A stretch of 64,000 nucleotides of DNA from Bog-532 sp963833835 (GCA_963833835.1 CAWHZI010000004.1:306419-370418), one strand, 5' to 3'. Counted from the stretch's first letter, positions 54,428-63,500 are shown. Program-made: numbers and translations. The notes: generated by a model from the letters alone, not told the origin.

Positions 54428-55386
54428 GTGGACCTGCGCACTCTTGACCTGAACCTGCTCGTCACGCTCGACGCCCTGCTGCGGGAGGCGAGCGTGACCC
54501 GGGCGGCCGGGGAACTGGGAGTCGGCCAGCGGCCGTCAGCGCATCGCTGCGCCGGCTGCGCCGTCACTTCGATGACCCGCTGCTGCGCCGGACCGGCAAC
54601 ACCTACGCCTTGACGCCCCTGGCCGTGCAGCTGAAGGAGTACACCGGGCTCGCGATCCAGGCCTCGCAGCGGGTCTTTGAGGCCCGGCCGGCCTTCGACC
54701 CGTCGACCGAGCAACGGGAGTTCCGGGTGCTGTCATCGGACTACGCGATGGCCGTCGTCGGCGAGGCAGTAGGCCCTCTGCTCGACCAGCAGGCACCAGG
54801 CGTGCGCCTGTACCTGGAGAAGCACACTCCCTCGATCGTCGACCGCACCGCCGAGCAGTTCCGCGCGGTCGACGGCGTCCTGATACCGCACGGTTTCCTG
54901 ACCGGCCTGTCGTTCACCGACCTTTACGAGGACGGCTGGATGTGCCTGGTGTCGGCGACCAACCGCCGAGTCGGCGATGGGCTGACCATGGAGCTCCTGG
55001 CCGAGCTGCCCTGGGCCTTCACGTACTTCAGCCCTACCGCGTTCACTCCCGCAGGACGCCAGCTGCAGATGCTCGGGGTGGAGCCCCGCGTGCAGATCGT
55101 GGTCGAGTCCTTCCTGGCCCTACCGTTTGTAATCGCCGGGACTGACCGGCTGGCGCTAGTCCAGTCGCGCCTTGTTCCGCGGCTGACCGCATCCCGGGAC
55201 ATCCGGGCGCTGCCGTGCCCGTTCGATGCGATCCCTATCGCCGAGGCGCTGTGGTGGCATCCGATGTACGAACACGATCCCGCACACGTGTGGCTGCGCA
55301 GCGTCCTAGCCCAAGCCGGGCGGCAGATCGCAGCCTTGAGGCCGACCGGACAGCAAGCCGCGCAGACCGGACGAACCGAGGCATAG
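54428..55386 (+). pseudogene. Frameshifted LysR family regulator
   Basis: About 319 codons. The HTH begins DLRTLDLNLLVTLDALLREA and reaches AAGELGVGQ. One C is missing near 54530, in what should read GQPAVSASLRRLRRHF. The rest lies in another frame: LTPLAVQLKEYTGLAIQA and a complete substrate-binding domain to the stop at 55386. The probable activator of the catabolic operon is thus disabled. Confidence 0.86.
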
Positions 55387-55414
55387 CACGACAGTGAATC
55401 GCTCCGGCCGTAGG

Positions 55415-56025
55415 TGACGGGCCCAGCCACCACCATCCACACGTGCTGGCCTCGGCACGACTGCAGGCGGGCCTGGTGGCCGGGGCGGACGGCGATCAGC
55501 GCGGCGACTGAGACACGCCTATTGTGGCCGCCGGTCACGGTCACCACCGGGGTGCCGCCCCGCCGTCCCCACGTGCGTCCCCTCGGGGGCCTCAGGCCCT
55601 AGCCGGACTCGTCTTCCCGGCAGAGCCAGGCACCCAGGTCCGCCGCGCATTTATGACTGGCCAGGTGTCCTCCCGCCACCTGGCGATCTTGTCCTCGTTG
55701 CGCTCCGCGGCCCGCCGCGCCCGGACCTGCACGCTCCACCCGAGCCGGTGCAGCAGCACATCCATCCCGGCCAGCGTGTACTCCACCCCGAACCGCCGCC
55801 AGGCCTGATCCGCGATCCGGGCCAGCGTCCAGCAGTGATCCGCATACCCGCACGCCGCCGGCCCAGCGTCCAGCACCGCCTCCAGGCCGCGACCTGGGCC
55901 TCAGTCAGCTTGCATCGCGCGCCGCCGGCGCCCTTGGAGGCCAGCGCCGCTCGGCCGCCCGCAGCCAGGACACGCCGCCACCGGTCGCCGCTCGATACCG
56001 GCCGCCCGGACAGCAACCTCCACAC
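55415..56025 (-). mobile_element. IS630-type transposase remnant
   Basis: Degraded transposase of the actinobacterial IS630-type group. Order on the minus strand: GDRWRRVLAAGGRAALASKG, a frameshift, GYADHCWTLARIADQAWRR, FGVEYTLAGMDVLLHRLGWS, the catalytic-region remnant AWLCREDESG followed by an in-frame TAG, then GRTWGRRG and VTVTGGHNRRVSVAALIAV. The 3' end is missing. No terminal inverted repeats found. Confidence 0.75.
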
Positions 56026-56072
56026 TGAACACCGTCAGGCCGTGCGGCCGGGCTCGCGGAGTATTCGGACGC

Positions 56073-56094
56073 GTGCCATTAGCGTGCCATTAAC
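56073..56094 (+). repeat. Arm-type direct repeats, right of E1
   Basis: GTGCCATTAGC-GTGCCATTAAC, 83 bp before att copy 2. Confidence 0.65.
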
Positions 56095-56177
56095 ATCGGC
56101 CGCGAGCGGTGAATTACGGTAAACCACGGATAGGCATCGATCCTGCTCAGGCCGCAGCTCACAGCTGATAACGGCGA

Positions 56178-56242
56178 TTTGCAAGCAGGGGGTCAGGGGT
56201 TCGAGTCCCCTAAGCTCCACTCCTACCAGGCAAAACACCCCG
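56178..56242 (+). repeat. att core copy 2
   Basis: 65 bp identical to copy 1. Upstream it reads ACGGCGA instead of the tRNA 5' half, as do copies 3 and 4, so this is the element-side junction. Confidence 0.92.
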
Positions 56243-56266
56243 GTCCTGACCATGGACCGGGTGCTC

Positions 56267-56288
56267 GTGCCATTAACGTGCCATTAGC
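56267..56288 (+). repeat. Arm-type direct repeats, left of E2
   Basis: GTGCCATTAAC-GTGCCATTAGC, 24 bp after att copy 2, same spacing as in E1. Confidence 0.65.
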
Positions 56289-56300
56289 CTGGCTTCGCCA

Positions 56301-56881
56301 ATGTCCCCCACGTTCCGCCGCCATCGTCCGGGCCAGCTGCCCGCCTGGATTGAGGTGATCTTTAATTTCGTGCCCGAGGCCGGGTTCGGCTCGCGTGGCC
56401 CGCAGTGGCGGACGATCTTCGGCCAATCGCATTCGCTGGAGCCATTCCCGGCCCCAGACCCGCAGCACTTGGCCGGGCTTGTGTGGCATCACGCGCTGCA
56501 CGCCCGCATCTGCATCGAACGCGGGCGCTGGTGGCAGGCCGGATACTGGCTCAGTGGCGTGCGTGATCAGGTGATCGCGCTAGCGTGTGTCCGGCTTGGC
56601 TATCCTGGCGTGCACGCCAAGGGCGCTCACCGCTGCCGGATGAGCTGGTCCCGCCATTGCAGGCAGCGCTCGTCCGCTCGCTGGATGAACCGGAGCTGCG
56701 CCGCGCCCTCAGCGCCGTCATCAACATTGCGGCACAAGAATTCGAACAATTCGATCCCGCCCTGGCCATACGCCTACATCCCATGCCCTGGGACGTCGCC
56801 GGGCGCGAACGGCCGCCTGACCCAGCTTTACCGATTGCCATCAGGCCGGGCTGGCTACCCGTTAGCCCGGCTGGTCCGTAG
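56301..56881 (+). pseudogene. Nucleotidyltransferase family 3' fragment
   Basis: C-terminal part of an actinobacterial nucleotidyltransferase-domain protein: FGSRGPQWRTIFG, then HHALHARICIERGRWWQAGY and LSGVRDQVIALACVRLGYPG. A frameshift near 56622-56635 moves the end (PLPDELVPPLQAALVRSLDE, ELRRALSAVINIA) to another frame. The catalytic N-terminal domain is missing; the fragment begins about 12 bp after the arm repeats. Confidence 0.65.
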
Positions 56882-57016
56882 TTGGTCCGTGGGCGCTGAT
56901 CGACCACCAGATTCGGTTGGACCGAACAAGACCAGCCCATCTCAGCCCCCCGCAACGGGCCAGCTCACCGGCTGGTTACGCAGGTTGAGAGCAACAGCCG
57001 CCAGCTCAGCTCTGAG

Positions 57017-57520
57017 CTAGCGGGCCCTTTTCAAGACCGCCACCGTCGCCGACTGCGTGAAGTACCGGCTGTAGCCATCAAGCATGGCCATATAGACGGC
57101 TTCGAACCGGACGGCGGCGGTCGTGCGGCCGGCTGGCTCATATACGTCGAACGCTGAAGAGATGTGGACCGCGCAGCGCGGGTCCTCCAGGTCATCGACG
57201 TAGGTGGTGGCAAGGTATCCGGTGACGGCTTGATCGTCGCTCTTGGTGTAGTGGATTCGCCGGGTCTTGTCGTTCTGGTAGATGATCGTCTCCTCGGCCA
57301 CCCTGCCATCGCTCAGCGTCATGCGCCGCGTACGCGGGACCGATCTCGGCTTGCCGATCAGCTCGCAGCCGATGAGCGCAGGTTCCTGGAGGCCGCCCTT
57401 CCAGGAAGGAAGCCACCAGCGCAACATGCCAGCCCAGTCGCATATCAGTTCCCATACCTGCTCCGCTGGCGCGGGAACCTCGGCGGACTTGTGCACTGTG
57501 ACCCGCGGAGAACTCGGCAC
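57017..57520 (-). CDS. SRPBCC family protein
   Basis: A 167-residue START/Bet v1-like ligand-binding protein. VTVHKSAEVPAPAEQVWELI opens the fold, RRMTLSDGRVAEETI lies mid-chain, and a C-terminal amphipathic helix ends the domain. Proteins of this fold act as polyketide cyclases or lipid/aromatic carriers. It follows the EthD gene by 12 bp and is probably co-transcribed with it. Confidence 0.8.
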   Translation of the reverse strand: MPSSPRVTVHKSAEVPAPAEQVWELICDWAGMLRWWLPSWKGGLQEPALIGCELIGKPRSVPRTRRMTLSDGRVAEETIIYQNDKTRRIHYTKSDDQAVTGYLATTYVDDLEDPRCAVHISSAFDVYEPAGRTTAAVRFEAVYMAMLDGYSRYFTQSATVAVLKRAR

Positions 57521-57532
57521 TGTCGGCCTTTC

Positions 57533-57844
57533 CTATAGGTCTTCTAGCTCGAAGATCATGCTGTGGATCGCCGGGCACCACTCGGCCAGCTTGTCCGCGT
57601 CGCGGGCGGCCTCCCGGCCGATCGGCGAGGCGAAGTCCTGCCGGAGCGAATCGATGTCGTCCCAGTCGAGCGCGGCCACCAGATAGCAAGGGTCGGGCCC
57701 GCGGACCCGCGATGGGTTGCGGCTGACGGTATAGCTGCGCAGCCCGGGGAACTGTTTGGCCAGCGGCACATGGACCTCGAAGTAGTGCTTCTCGAACGCC
57801 TCGACGTCGGTCGGCGGCGGGTAGAGGACCAGGAAGCGCACCAT
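57533..57844 (-). CDS. EthD family protein
   Basis: A 103-residue dimeric alpha/beta-barrel protein of the EthD type. VRFLVLYPPPTDVEAFEKHY and HVPLAKQFPGLRSYTVSRNP are typical of the family, whose members degrade or bind small organic molecules. ATG 57844, divergent from the HxlR gene 60 bp away. Confidence 0.82.
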   Translation of the reverse strand: MVRFLVLYPPPTDVEAFEKHYFEVHVPLAKQFPGLRSYTVSRNPSRVRGPDPCYLVAALDWDDIDSLRQDFASPIGREAARDADKLAEWCPAIHSMIFELEDL

Positions 57845-57863
57845 GGCAGGAGCGTAAGCTGAT

Positions 57864-57890
57864 CACTTGGATGATGCAACTTACCTAGTG
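57864..57890. promoter_or_regulatory. Predicted HxlR operator
   Basis: CACTTGG-N13-CCTAGTG, an inverted repeat with six of seven positions matching, in the 60-bp gap between ethD and hxlR. Confidence 0.45.
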
Positions 57891-57904
57891 CAGGATGGCG
57901 AACG

Positions 57905-58375
57905 GTGAAGAGGACCGACCGGAAATCACACTGTCCGGTGAACTTCGCCCTGGAAACGGTCGGCGACCCTTGGTCGCTGCTCGTGGTACGAGACATCGTG
58001 TTCTACGGCAAGCACGCCTTCGGCGAGTTCCTGGCCTCGGAAGAGCGGATCACCACGAGCGTCCTGGCCGACCGGCTGGCTACCCTGGTACGCACCGGCG
58101 TCCTGGCCAAGGAGCGGAGCACCGCCGACCGGCGCAGGGAGTCCTACGCACTGACCAGTAAGGGCCTGGCGCTGATCCCGATCCTTGTCGAGCTGGCCAG
58201 CTGGGGTGTGCGCTACGATCCCGTGGTCGTCGCCAACCCGCTCTGGGTGGACAAGGCTCGGACAGACCGGGAAGAGCTCTGCCGGCTCATCCGTGACACC
58301 GTTTCCGCGGGCGGCGCGGTGTTCCGCGGGGAGAACAGCGTCATCGAACAACTCGCCCAGACAGCGCTGCCCTGA
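57905..58375 (+). CDS. HxlR family transcriptional regulator
   Basis: A 156-residue winged-helix regulator. The conserved Cys region HCPVNFALETVGDPWSLLVV, RDIVFYGKHAFGEFL, and the wing ERSTADRRRESYALTSKGLA are all present. GTG 57905. It probably controls the divergent EthD-SRPBCC pair; the cysteine near the N-terminus is the usual redox or electrophile sensor in the family. Confidence 0.9.
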   Translation: MKRTDRKSHCPVNFALETVGDPWSLLVVRDIVFYGKHAFGEFLASEERITTSVLADRLATLVRTGVLAKERSTADRRRESYALTSKGLALIPILVELASWGVRYDPVVVANPLWVDKARTDREELCRLIRDTVSAGGAVFRGENSVIEQLAQTALP

Positions 58376-58676
58376 GCGGCTTGCCGCTCAGGGCAGTCGG
58401 TCAGCGCACCGATCACGTTGACCGACCAGCGCAGACATTCATGTACAGCCTCACCGATCTCAAACAATGTGACCCAGATCATAATGCGATTGGGCCACCA
58501 GCGCTGGAAGCGGTGGAGGGCGTCGTGGATGTCGCCGGGCACGGGTGGTGAGGTGCTCGTCCCAGATGGCCGTGCCATCAGCGTGCCATTAACACCGGTC
58601 AATGGCGGTACAGAGGAGTAGCTCGTGGATAGCTTGTCTGCCAGCTCACGCCTAGGTTGTTGGGTCATGACGGCGA
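58376..58676. other. Right end of E2, no gene seen
   Basis: About 300 bp after the HxlR gene. It holds the right arm repeats at 58572-58593 and the element side of att copy 3; no gene is supportable. Confidence 0.5.
58572..58593 (+). repeat. Arm-type direct repeats, right of E2
   Basis: GTGCCATCAGC-GTGCCATTAAC, one mismatch, 83 bp before att copy 3. Confidence 0.62.
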
Positions 58677-58733
58677 TTTGCAAGCAGGGGGTCAGGGGTT
58701 CGAGTCCCCTAAGCTCCACCAGGCAAAACACCC
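58677..58733 (+). repeat. att core copy 3
   Basis: As copies 1 and 2 but with CTCCTA deleted just after the tRNA 3' end, so the repeat is 57 bp. Confidence 0.9.
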
Positions 58734-58759
58734 AGTTCTGATCACGAACCACGGTGCTC

Positions 58760-58767
58760 GTGCCATT
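58760..58767 (+). repeat. Decayed left arm of E3
   Basis: A single GTGCCATT, at the position where other units carry two 11-bp repeats. Confidence 0.5.
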
Positions 58768-58849
58768 GGGTGTCTTACCTGTCTAACCGCCTTGATCGGT
58801 CGCGCGAAATTAGGTGCTGTCCGGGGCTTCGCTTCCCCGCTTGGGACCG

Positions 58850-59132
58850 TTAGCGGTCACCGCGGCAGCGGCAGCTGCCGATGACCCTGTTTAGCCAGGG
58901 CGCTCGGAGAGCCACGGCCTGCCGGCCGAGGGTGGAGGTCGGGGCGAGTTGGTCGAAGCCGTGGAAGCCGCCCGGCCAGACGTGCAGTTCGACCTGGCCG
59001 CCGGCTTGCCAGATCCGGGTGGCGTAGTCGACCGACTCGTCGCGGAAGGTGTCGGCCGAGCCGACCTCGATGTAGGTCGGTGGCAGGCCGGAGAGGTCCT
59101 TGGCCTGGGCCGATACCGCAACCCACTTGCCC
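58850..59132 (-). pseudogene. Alpha/beta hydrolase 3' fragment
   Basis: C-terminal 90 codons of an HSL/carboxylesterase-type hydrolase: SAQAKDLSGLPPTYIEVGSA, DTFRDESVDYATRIWQAGG, and the catalytic-His region VWPGGFHGFDQL. The nucleophile half is missing; the fragment is joined at about 59130 to an unrelated hydrolase fragment on the other strand. Confidence 0.78.
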
Positions 59133-59385
59133 ACCGCGGACTGCTCGAACCCGAGCACGTGTACGAGGTCCGGCTCGACCTATCGGTAACATCCAACGTA
59201 TTCCAGCCCGGTCACCGCATCCGCCTGGAGATCTCCAGCAGCAACTTCCCCGCTACGACCCCAACACCAACACCGGCGGCGACATCAGCGAGGAGAACGC
59301 CGAGCAGGCCCTCGTCGCCACCAATCGAATCCTGCACGGCGCCGAGCACCTCAGCCGCCTGATCCTGCCAATCATCCGACGCTGA
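59133..59385 (+). pseudogene. CocE/NonD family hydrolase 3' fragment
   Basis: C-terminal 84 codons of a CocE/NonD (X-Pro dipeptidyl-peptidase C-terminal) hydrolase: LLEPEHVYEVRLDLSVTSNV, FQPGHRIRLEISSSNFP, a missing base near 59252, then DPNTNTGGDISEENAEQALV and the end SRLILPIIRR. Confidence 0.75.
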
Positions 59386-59461
59386 CCCGCCAACCTGACC
59401 TATGTCTGGTCGGGCCGTAACCAGGCTCCTAGTTTCCGGCGCAGCTCAAGGGCATGAAGCG

Positions 59462-61784
59462 TTAAGCGAGGAACGCACAGAGGATGGCCGTGTCATCGTT
59501 GCGGCCGGTGCGCGGAAGTGATCGCTCGATGAGAGCGTCGCACAGGCTGGCTGGATCAAGTGTGGCCGCCGCCGTGAGTGCTTCGCTGAGCCGGGCGAAC
59601 CCGGCGTCGATTATCTCGCCGCGTCGTTCCACGAGCCCGTCGGTGAAGAGCACGAGGCAGCTGCCGGGGACGAAGGTGACCACCTGTTCTGGACGGTCTC
59701 CGGCCGCAAAGCCCAGCAGCGGCCCTCTCGCCTCGTCGAGCACGGTGAGGGTTCCGTCTGGGTCGCGCAATAGCAGGGGCGGATGTCCGGCGAGGCAATA
59801 CCGGAGTGTTCTGTCGGCGGGGTCGATAACGGCGACGGCGGCGGTTGCGGACGACGCTTCCGGCCCGCTGCCCACGAACTGGTCCAGGGCATCGAGTAGG
59901 GCCGCGGGTCCGTGGGCCGGGGCGAGCGCGTGGGCGGCGGTTCGCATCTGCCCCATGGCGATCGCGGCCTGAAGCCCGTGACCGGCGACATCGCCCACGA
60001 GGAGCAGGATCCGGCCGCCGGGCAGCGGCACAGCGTCGTACCAGTCACCCCCGAGGCCGTAAGAGGTCTCCGCAGGCAGATAGCGGGCGGCCAGGCGTAC
60101 CCCCGGGTGGTCGGGCAAGGTCTCGGGAAGCAGGCTGCGCTGCACCGACATGACCAGGTCACGGTCGGTGTCGTGCTGTATCGCGCGGCTGACGGCATCG
60201 GCGATGGCCGAGCCCAGCGCGGCGAGGCTGATCTGATCGGCGCCATCGTCGATGGGATGCGGCTCCGGAAAGGCGAGCGTCAAGATGCCTAGCATGCGCC
60301 CGCCGCTGCGCAGCGGCAGAGCGACCCAGGCCTGGTGGCCGGAGCGGATGAGCACCTGGTAGGCGTCCGGGTATTTTGCCGCCAGGTCCTCGGGGGTTGG
60401 CAGGTAGACGGGGGTGGACGTGGTGGCCGCCTCCCGCGATGGGGAGGGGACCGAGACCGGCAGCTCATCCAGTCCGGCGACCACGGACGCCGGGAAACCG
60501 ACCGCCTTCAGCGTCACCAGCAGCCCCGGCTGCTGCTGATCGATCAGGACCAGCCGGGCCGCGGACGCGCCGAAAGCCGGCAGTCCGTGCTGGAAGACAA
60601 CCGCAGTCACCTCGGCCAGCGACGCCGAGGCCACCAGGGCCGTCATGGTGCGCTGCAGCCGCTCGGTGCGCTCGCGTGCCGCTCGTTCAGCCTCCAGCAT
60701 CTGCGCACGCCCCAAAGCATCCGCAGCGAGCCGGGCCACGACCCGGACCTCGTCTTTTTGCGCATCGGTAAACGCCTGAGCCTGCGCCCAGGCCACACCC
60801 ATCGCGCCAATCACGTGGCGTCCCCGGCCGTACAGGGCAAGGGATGCCGTCGAAGCCAGCCCGGCCGCGCGGGTGTCCTCAAGCAGGGACGGGTAGTGCG
60901 TCCCGATGTCGGACAGGGACCGCAGCCAGACTTCACCGCCCGATCCCAGGACGGTGCCCAGCGGAGTGGACTCATCGACCGGGATCACCATGTATCGCTG
61001 TGCGACTTCCCTGACGAGGATCGACGCGTGGTACAGGTTCGCAGTGGCCGGCCGTCCCGCGCCAGGGTTCGCTACGGCGATGTTGGCAAAATCTGCATCC
61101 GCCGCCGTAGCTCCCGCCTCCGCGACCACCCGCGCCACCTGATCCGCGGTATCTGCGCGGGACAGAGCCTGCACCAGGTGGCCGAGCTGGACCGTCGATC
61201 TCGCCCGCCCGCCCGATGCGCCGATCTCGCTCCACCGCTGCAGGTAGATCGCGCAGATGTCGGCCAGCGCAACCAGGAAGTCACGATCCGCCTCGGTGAA
61301 GTCGTGCCGCTCGGCGAAACTGACCCCCAAGACCCCGATCGGCACACCGCTCGCTCTCAGCGGCAGCGCCGCGTAAGCCCGCTCGTCCCGCGGAACGAGT
61401 CCAGCAATGCGCGGGAACCGATCGACCGTATCGGCCTGCGACACCAGCCAGACGGGCTGTTCGGGTGGTCGCTGCATAGGTCAGGGGCAACGACAGATCC
61501 CCCATGATGAGCGGGCCGCACGCCGAAAGCTGGTCTGGCGTGTAGCCCTCGCTGGCCAAGCTCACGACCCGGTCACCCCGCACACCGCAGACCACACCGC
61601 CGCTCGAGCCGGTGGCCGCCACGGCCTGCGAGATCAGCAATTGAGGCGTGTCGGCACCCAGCGGAGCAGCCGCGAGCGCACGGAGCACCAGCCGCAGCCG
61701 GCCCTCTGCGCTCGGCTGCCCGCCAATCTTCCCATCCGGCGCCACTGCCTGGTCCTCAAAGTTCGGCACCGAAGCCTCCACCAC
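59462..61784 (-). pseudogene. GAF-domain SpoIIE/PP2C phosphatase with N-terminal frameshift
   Basis: A regulatory protein phosphatase of about 774 codons with several GAF domains followed by a SpoIIE domain. The N-terminus (ATG 61784, NFEDQAVAPDGKIGGQPSAE to IMGDLSLPLTYAA) and the rest (from QPVWLVSQADTVDRFPRIAG) are in different frames, joined by a 1-nt shift near 61470-61480 in the first GAF domain. The phosphatase end is intact: GLGGDWYDAVPLPGGR, LLVGDVAGHGLQAA, VLFTDGLVERRGE, NDDTAILCAF. A shortened protein from ATG 61477 (671 residues) could still be made. Confidence 0.8.
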
Positions 61785-62043
61785 AGTGGTACGTACCGGT
61801 CATAATCCAGAAAATCTCACGGCCGCGCCAGGTGACCTGCAAGGCACAGTAACCGGCCGGGGTCGGACTGAGCTGACGCTACCCCGGACAACCGAGCAGC
61901 AACACCAGCGCAGGACGCCGGATCTCGGCGTATGAAGAGGCGCATAAAGACAGGCGCGAAAACCGGGCCTGCCAAGAACCGGACGGACCTGAACGACCTT
62001 GGGCGCAGGCGAGCCCGTCAACGGGTCCCCGCTCAAGATCGCC

Positions 62044-62064
62044 GTGCCATTGGCGTGCCATTAG
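62044..62064 (+). repeat. Arm-type direct repeats, right of E3
   Basis: GTGCCATTGGC-GTGCCATTAG, about 84 bp before att copy 4. The flanking 61785-62148 shows no gene. Confidence 0.6.
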
Positions 62065-62148
62065 TGTCGGTCGTAAGTGGTGTGTCACGGTCACTCGCGG
62101 ATCGTTGCCGGGCCAGGTCAGTGGCCCAACCGCTGGCGAAGACGGCGA

Positions 62149-62210
62149 TTTGCAAGCAGGGGGTCAGGGCTTCGAGTCCCCTAAGCTCCACTCCTACCAG
62201 TCAAAACACC
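62149..62210 (+). repeat. att core copy 4
   Basis: As copy 1 but with one change in the T-arm part (GGGCTTCGAG for GGGTTCGAG), a G-to-T change in the downstream CAGGCAAAACACC block and a two-C loss at its end. The most diverged copy. Confidence 0.88.
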
Positions 62211-62237
62211 GATCCTGATCGTGGGACCGGAGTGCTC

Positions 62238-62259
62238 GTGCCATTAACGTGCCATTAGC
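62238..62259 (+). repeat. Arm-type direct repeats, left of E4
   Basis: GTGCCATTAAC-GTGCCATTAGC. The TAA stop of the LuxR-type gene (minus strand) lies inside this sequence. Confidence 0.65.
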
Positions 62260-63367
62260 CCGTTTTCGTCACCTCGTCGCCGTCATCATCCGTGCGCGCG
62301 GTCTGACCCGCCAGGATGCGGGCGAGCAGGGCCCGCCGGGTGCGGGTGTCCGTCTTGGTGAAGATGGACTTGAGGTGATCCTGGACCGTGTGCTCGGACA
62401 CGAACATCAGCTGGGCGATGTCCCGGGTGGCTGCGCCGGCCACGACATGGCTCAGCAGCTCAGACTCGCGGGAACTCAGCCCGCAGGCCCGGGTGAACAG
62501 TGAGAGACGCCCGCCGGAGGCGGTGGTCTCGATGCTGACGGCGATGTCGCGCTCGGGGACCGGCTGGGCGGATTCCATCCGGTCGGCGCGCAGGGTCAGC
62601 CACTGGCCGCTGCCCAGGTGGACCCGGGCCAGCGGCGGGTTGCCGTCTACGCCTGCTTCCCGGGCAAGCAGCTGCGCGCCCACGTTATAGGCGCCGGCCG
62701 GGACCGGCGCCTGCGCCGCGGTATCCGGCGGGACGAGCAGGCGCAGGTAACGCTGGGTCTGCGGGGTCTGCGCCCGCACCTCGAGTGCGGGCGACAACAG
62801 CAACACGACCGGACCGGCGCTGGGCTGCACACCGGCGGGGGTGACCGCGAAAGCGGCCGCCTGACTGCGACGCAGCGCCGTGGTCAGCGGCCTGGCGATG
62901 CCGTGCAGGAATTCTAGTTCGGCCGCCGCGAACGGGGAATCCTTCTGCATCCGCCACAGGTCAAGGAACGCCCAGCAGCCGAAGCGGTCCCGGTAGACCG
63001 AGGTGGCAATGTCCCCGACTTGGTACCGGCAGAGCAGTTCCCGCCATAGCAGGCTACGGGCCAGATCTCCGCCAGTCGCCTGGTGCAGCGAGGCGACCGG
63101 CGTGATCATGCCGGTCCACCTGTTGACGGTGGTGAGGTACTTGAGCCGGATCAGCCGCGGCAGCTCCGGCAGGCACGGGACGTCCGCCAGCGGCGCAGAG
63201 CCCACGGACGTCTCCGGATCGGTGACCAGCCAGACGTAGGCGTCAAAGCCGATCACACGGCGGAGCACGGCCAGGACCTCCAAGCGCAGCGACCGCGCGT
63301 CGGCGCCGCCCTCGCACAGCTGCAGGATCTGCCCCCGGGCCCGGGCCCGGGTCGTCGTACCGGCCAC
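62255..63367 (-). CDS. LuxR family transcriptional regulator
   Basis: A 370-residue protein. A GAF-like sensor region of about 20-290 precedes a C-terminal LuxR HTH (about 300-360): LSSRESELLSHVVAGAATRD, IAQLMFVSEHTVQDHLKSIF. The stop codon is supplied by the left arm repeat (TAATGGCAC on the minus strand), so the natural C-terminus may have been a little different. ATG 63367. Confidence 0.87.
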   Translation of the reverse strand: MAGTTTRARARGQILQLCEGGADARSLRLEVLAVLRRVIGFDAYVWLVTDPETSVGSAPLADVPCLPELPRLIRLKYLTTVNRWTGMITPVASLHQATGGDLARSLLWRELLCRYQVGDIATSVYRDRFGCWAFLDLWRMQKDSPFAAAELEFLHGIARPLTTALRRSQAAAFAVTPAGVQPSAGPVVLLLSPALEVRAQTPQTQRYLRLLVPPDTAAQAPVPAGAYNVGAQLLAREAGVDGNPPLARVHLGSGQWLTLRADRMESAQPVPERDIAVSIETTASGGRLSLFTRACGLSSRESELLSHVVAGAATRDIAQLMFVSEHTVQDHLKSIFTKTDTRTRRALLARILAGQTARTDDDGDEVTKTG

Positions 63368-63500
63368 AACCGCAGGCTAACCGCTGAGGCCGCACGTCAG
63401 GAGGGCTGAGCCCTGAAATCCCAGAAAGCTGGGATGGAACAGCGGCGTGCGTGCTTCTAGCGTGGCAGAGAAGGAACACCGCGCCCTAGCAGGGGGACCA

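Larger units (their letters stand above)
47933..56177. mobile_element. Att-bounded unit E1 (CIME-like, 8.2 kb)
   Basis: Bounded by att copy 1 (in tRNA-Ala) and att copy 2. Right after the left arm repeats comes a truncated aldo/keto reductase fragment, then a minus-strand aromatic-degradation operon with a divergent lysR, then an IS630-type remnant and the right arm repeats. Six of its eight recognisable catabolic/regulatory genes are truncated or frameshifted. No integrase, excisionase, replication or transfer gene is present. Confidence 0.75.
56178..58676. mobile_element. Att-bounded unit E2 (2.5 kb)
   Basis: Between att copies 2 and 3. Contents: left arm repeats, nucleotidyltransferase fragment, SRPBCC and EthD genes, divergent HxlR regulator, right arm repeats. 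No integrase. Confidence 0.72.
58677..62148. mobile_element. Att-bounded unit E3 (3.5 kb)
   Basis: Between att copies 3 and 4. Contains two head-to-head hydrolase fragments and a frameshifted GAF-SpoIIE phosphatase gene; no intact gene is certain. The left arm is reduced to one half-repeat. No integrase. Confidence 0.7.

Noticed and set aside
56178..62210. Three extra tRNA-Ala genes
   Set aside because: The copies lack the acceptor 5' strand, D-arm and 5' anticodon stem, so they are att repeats, not tRNAs.
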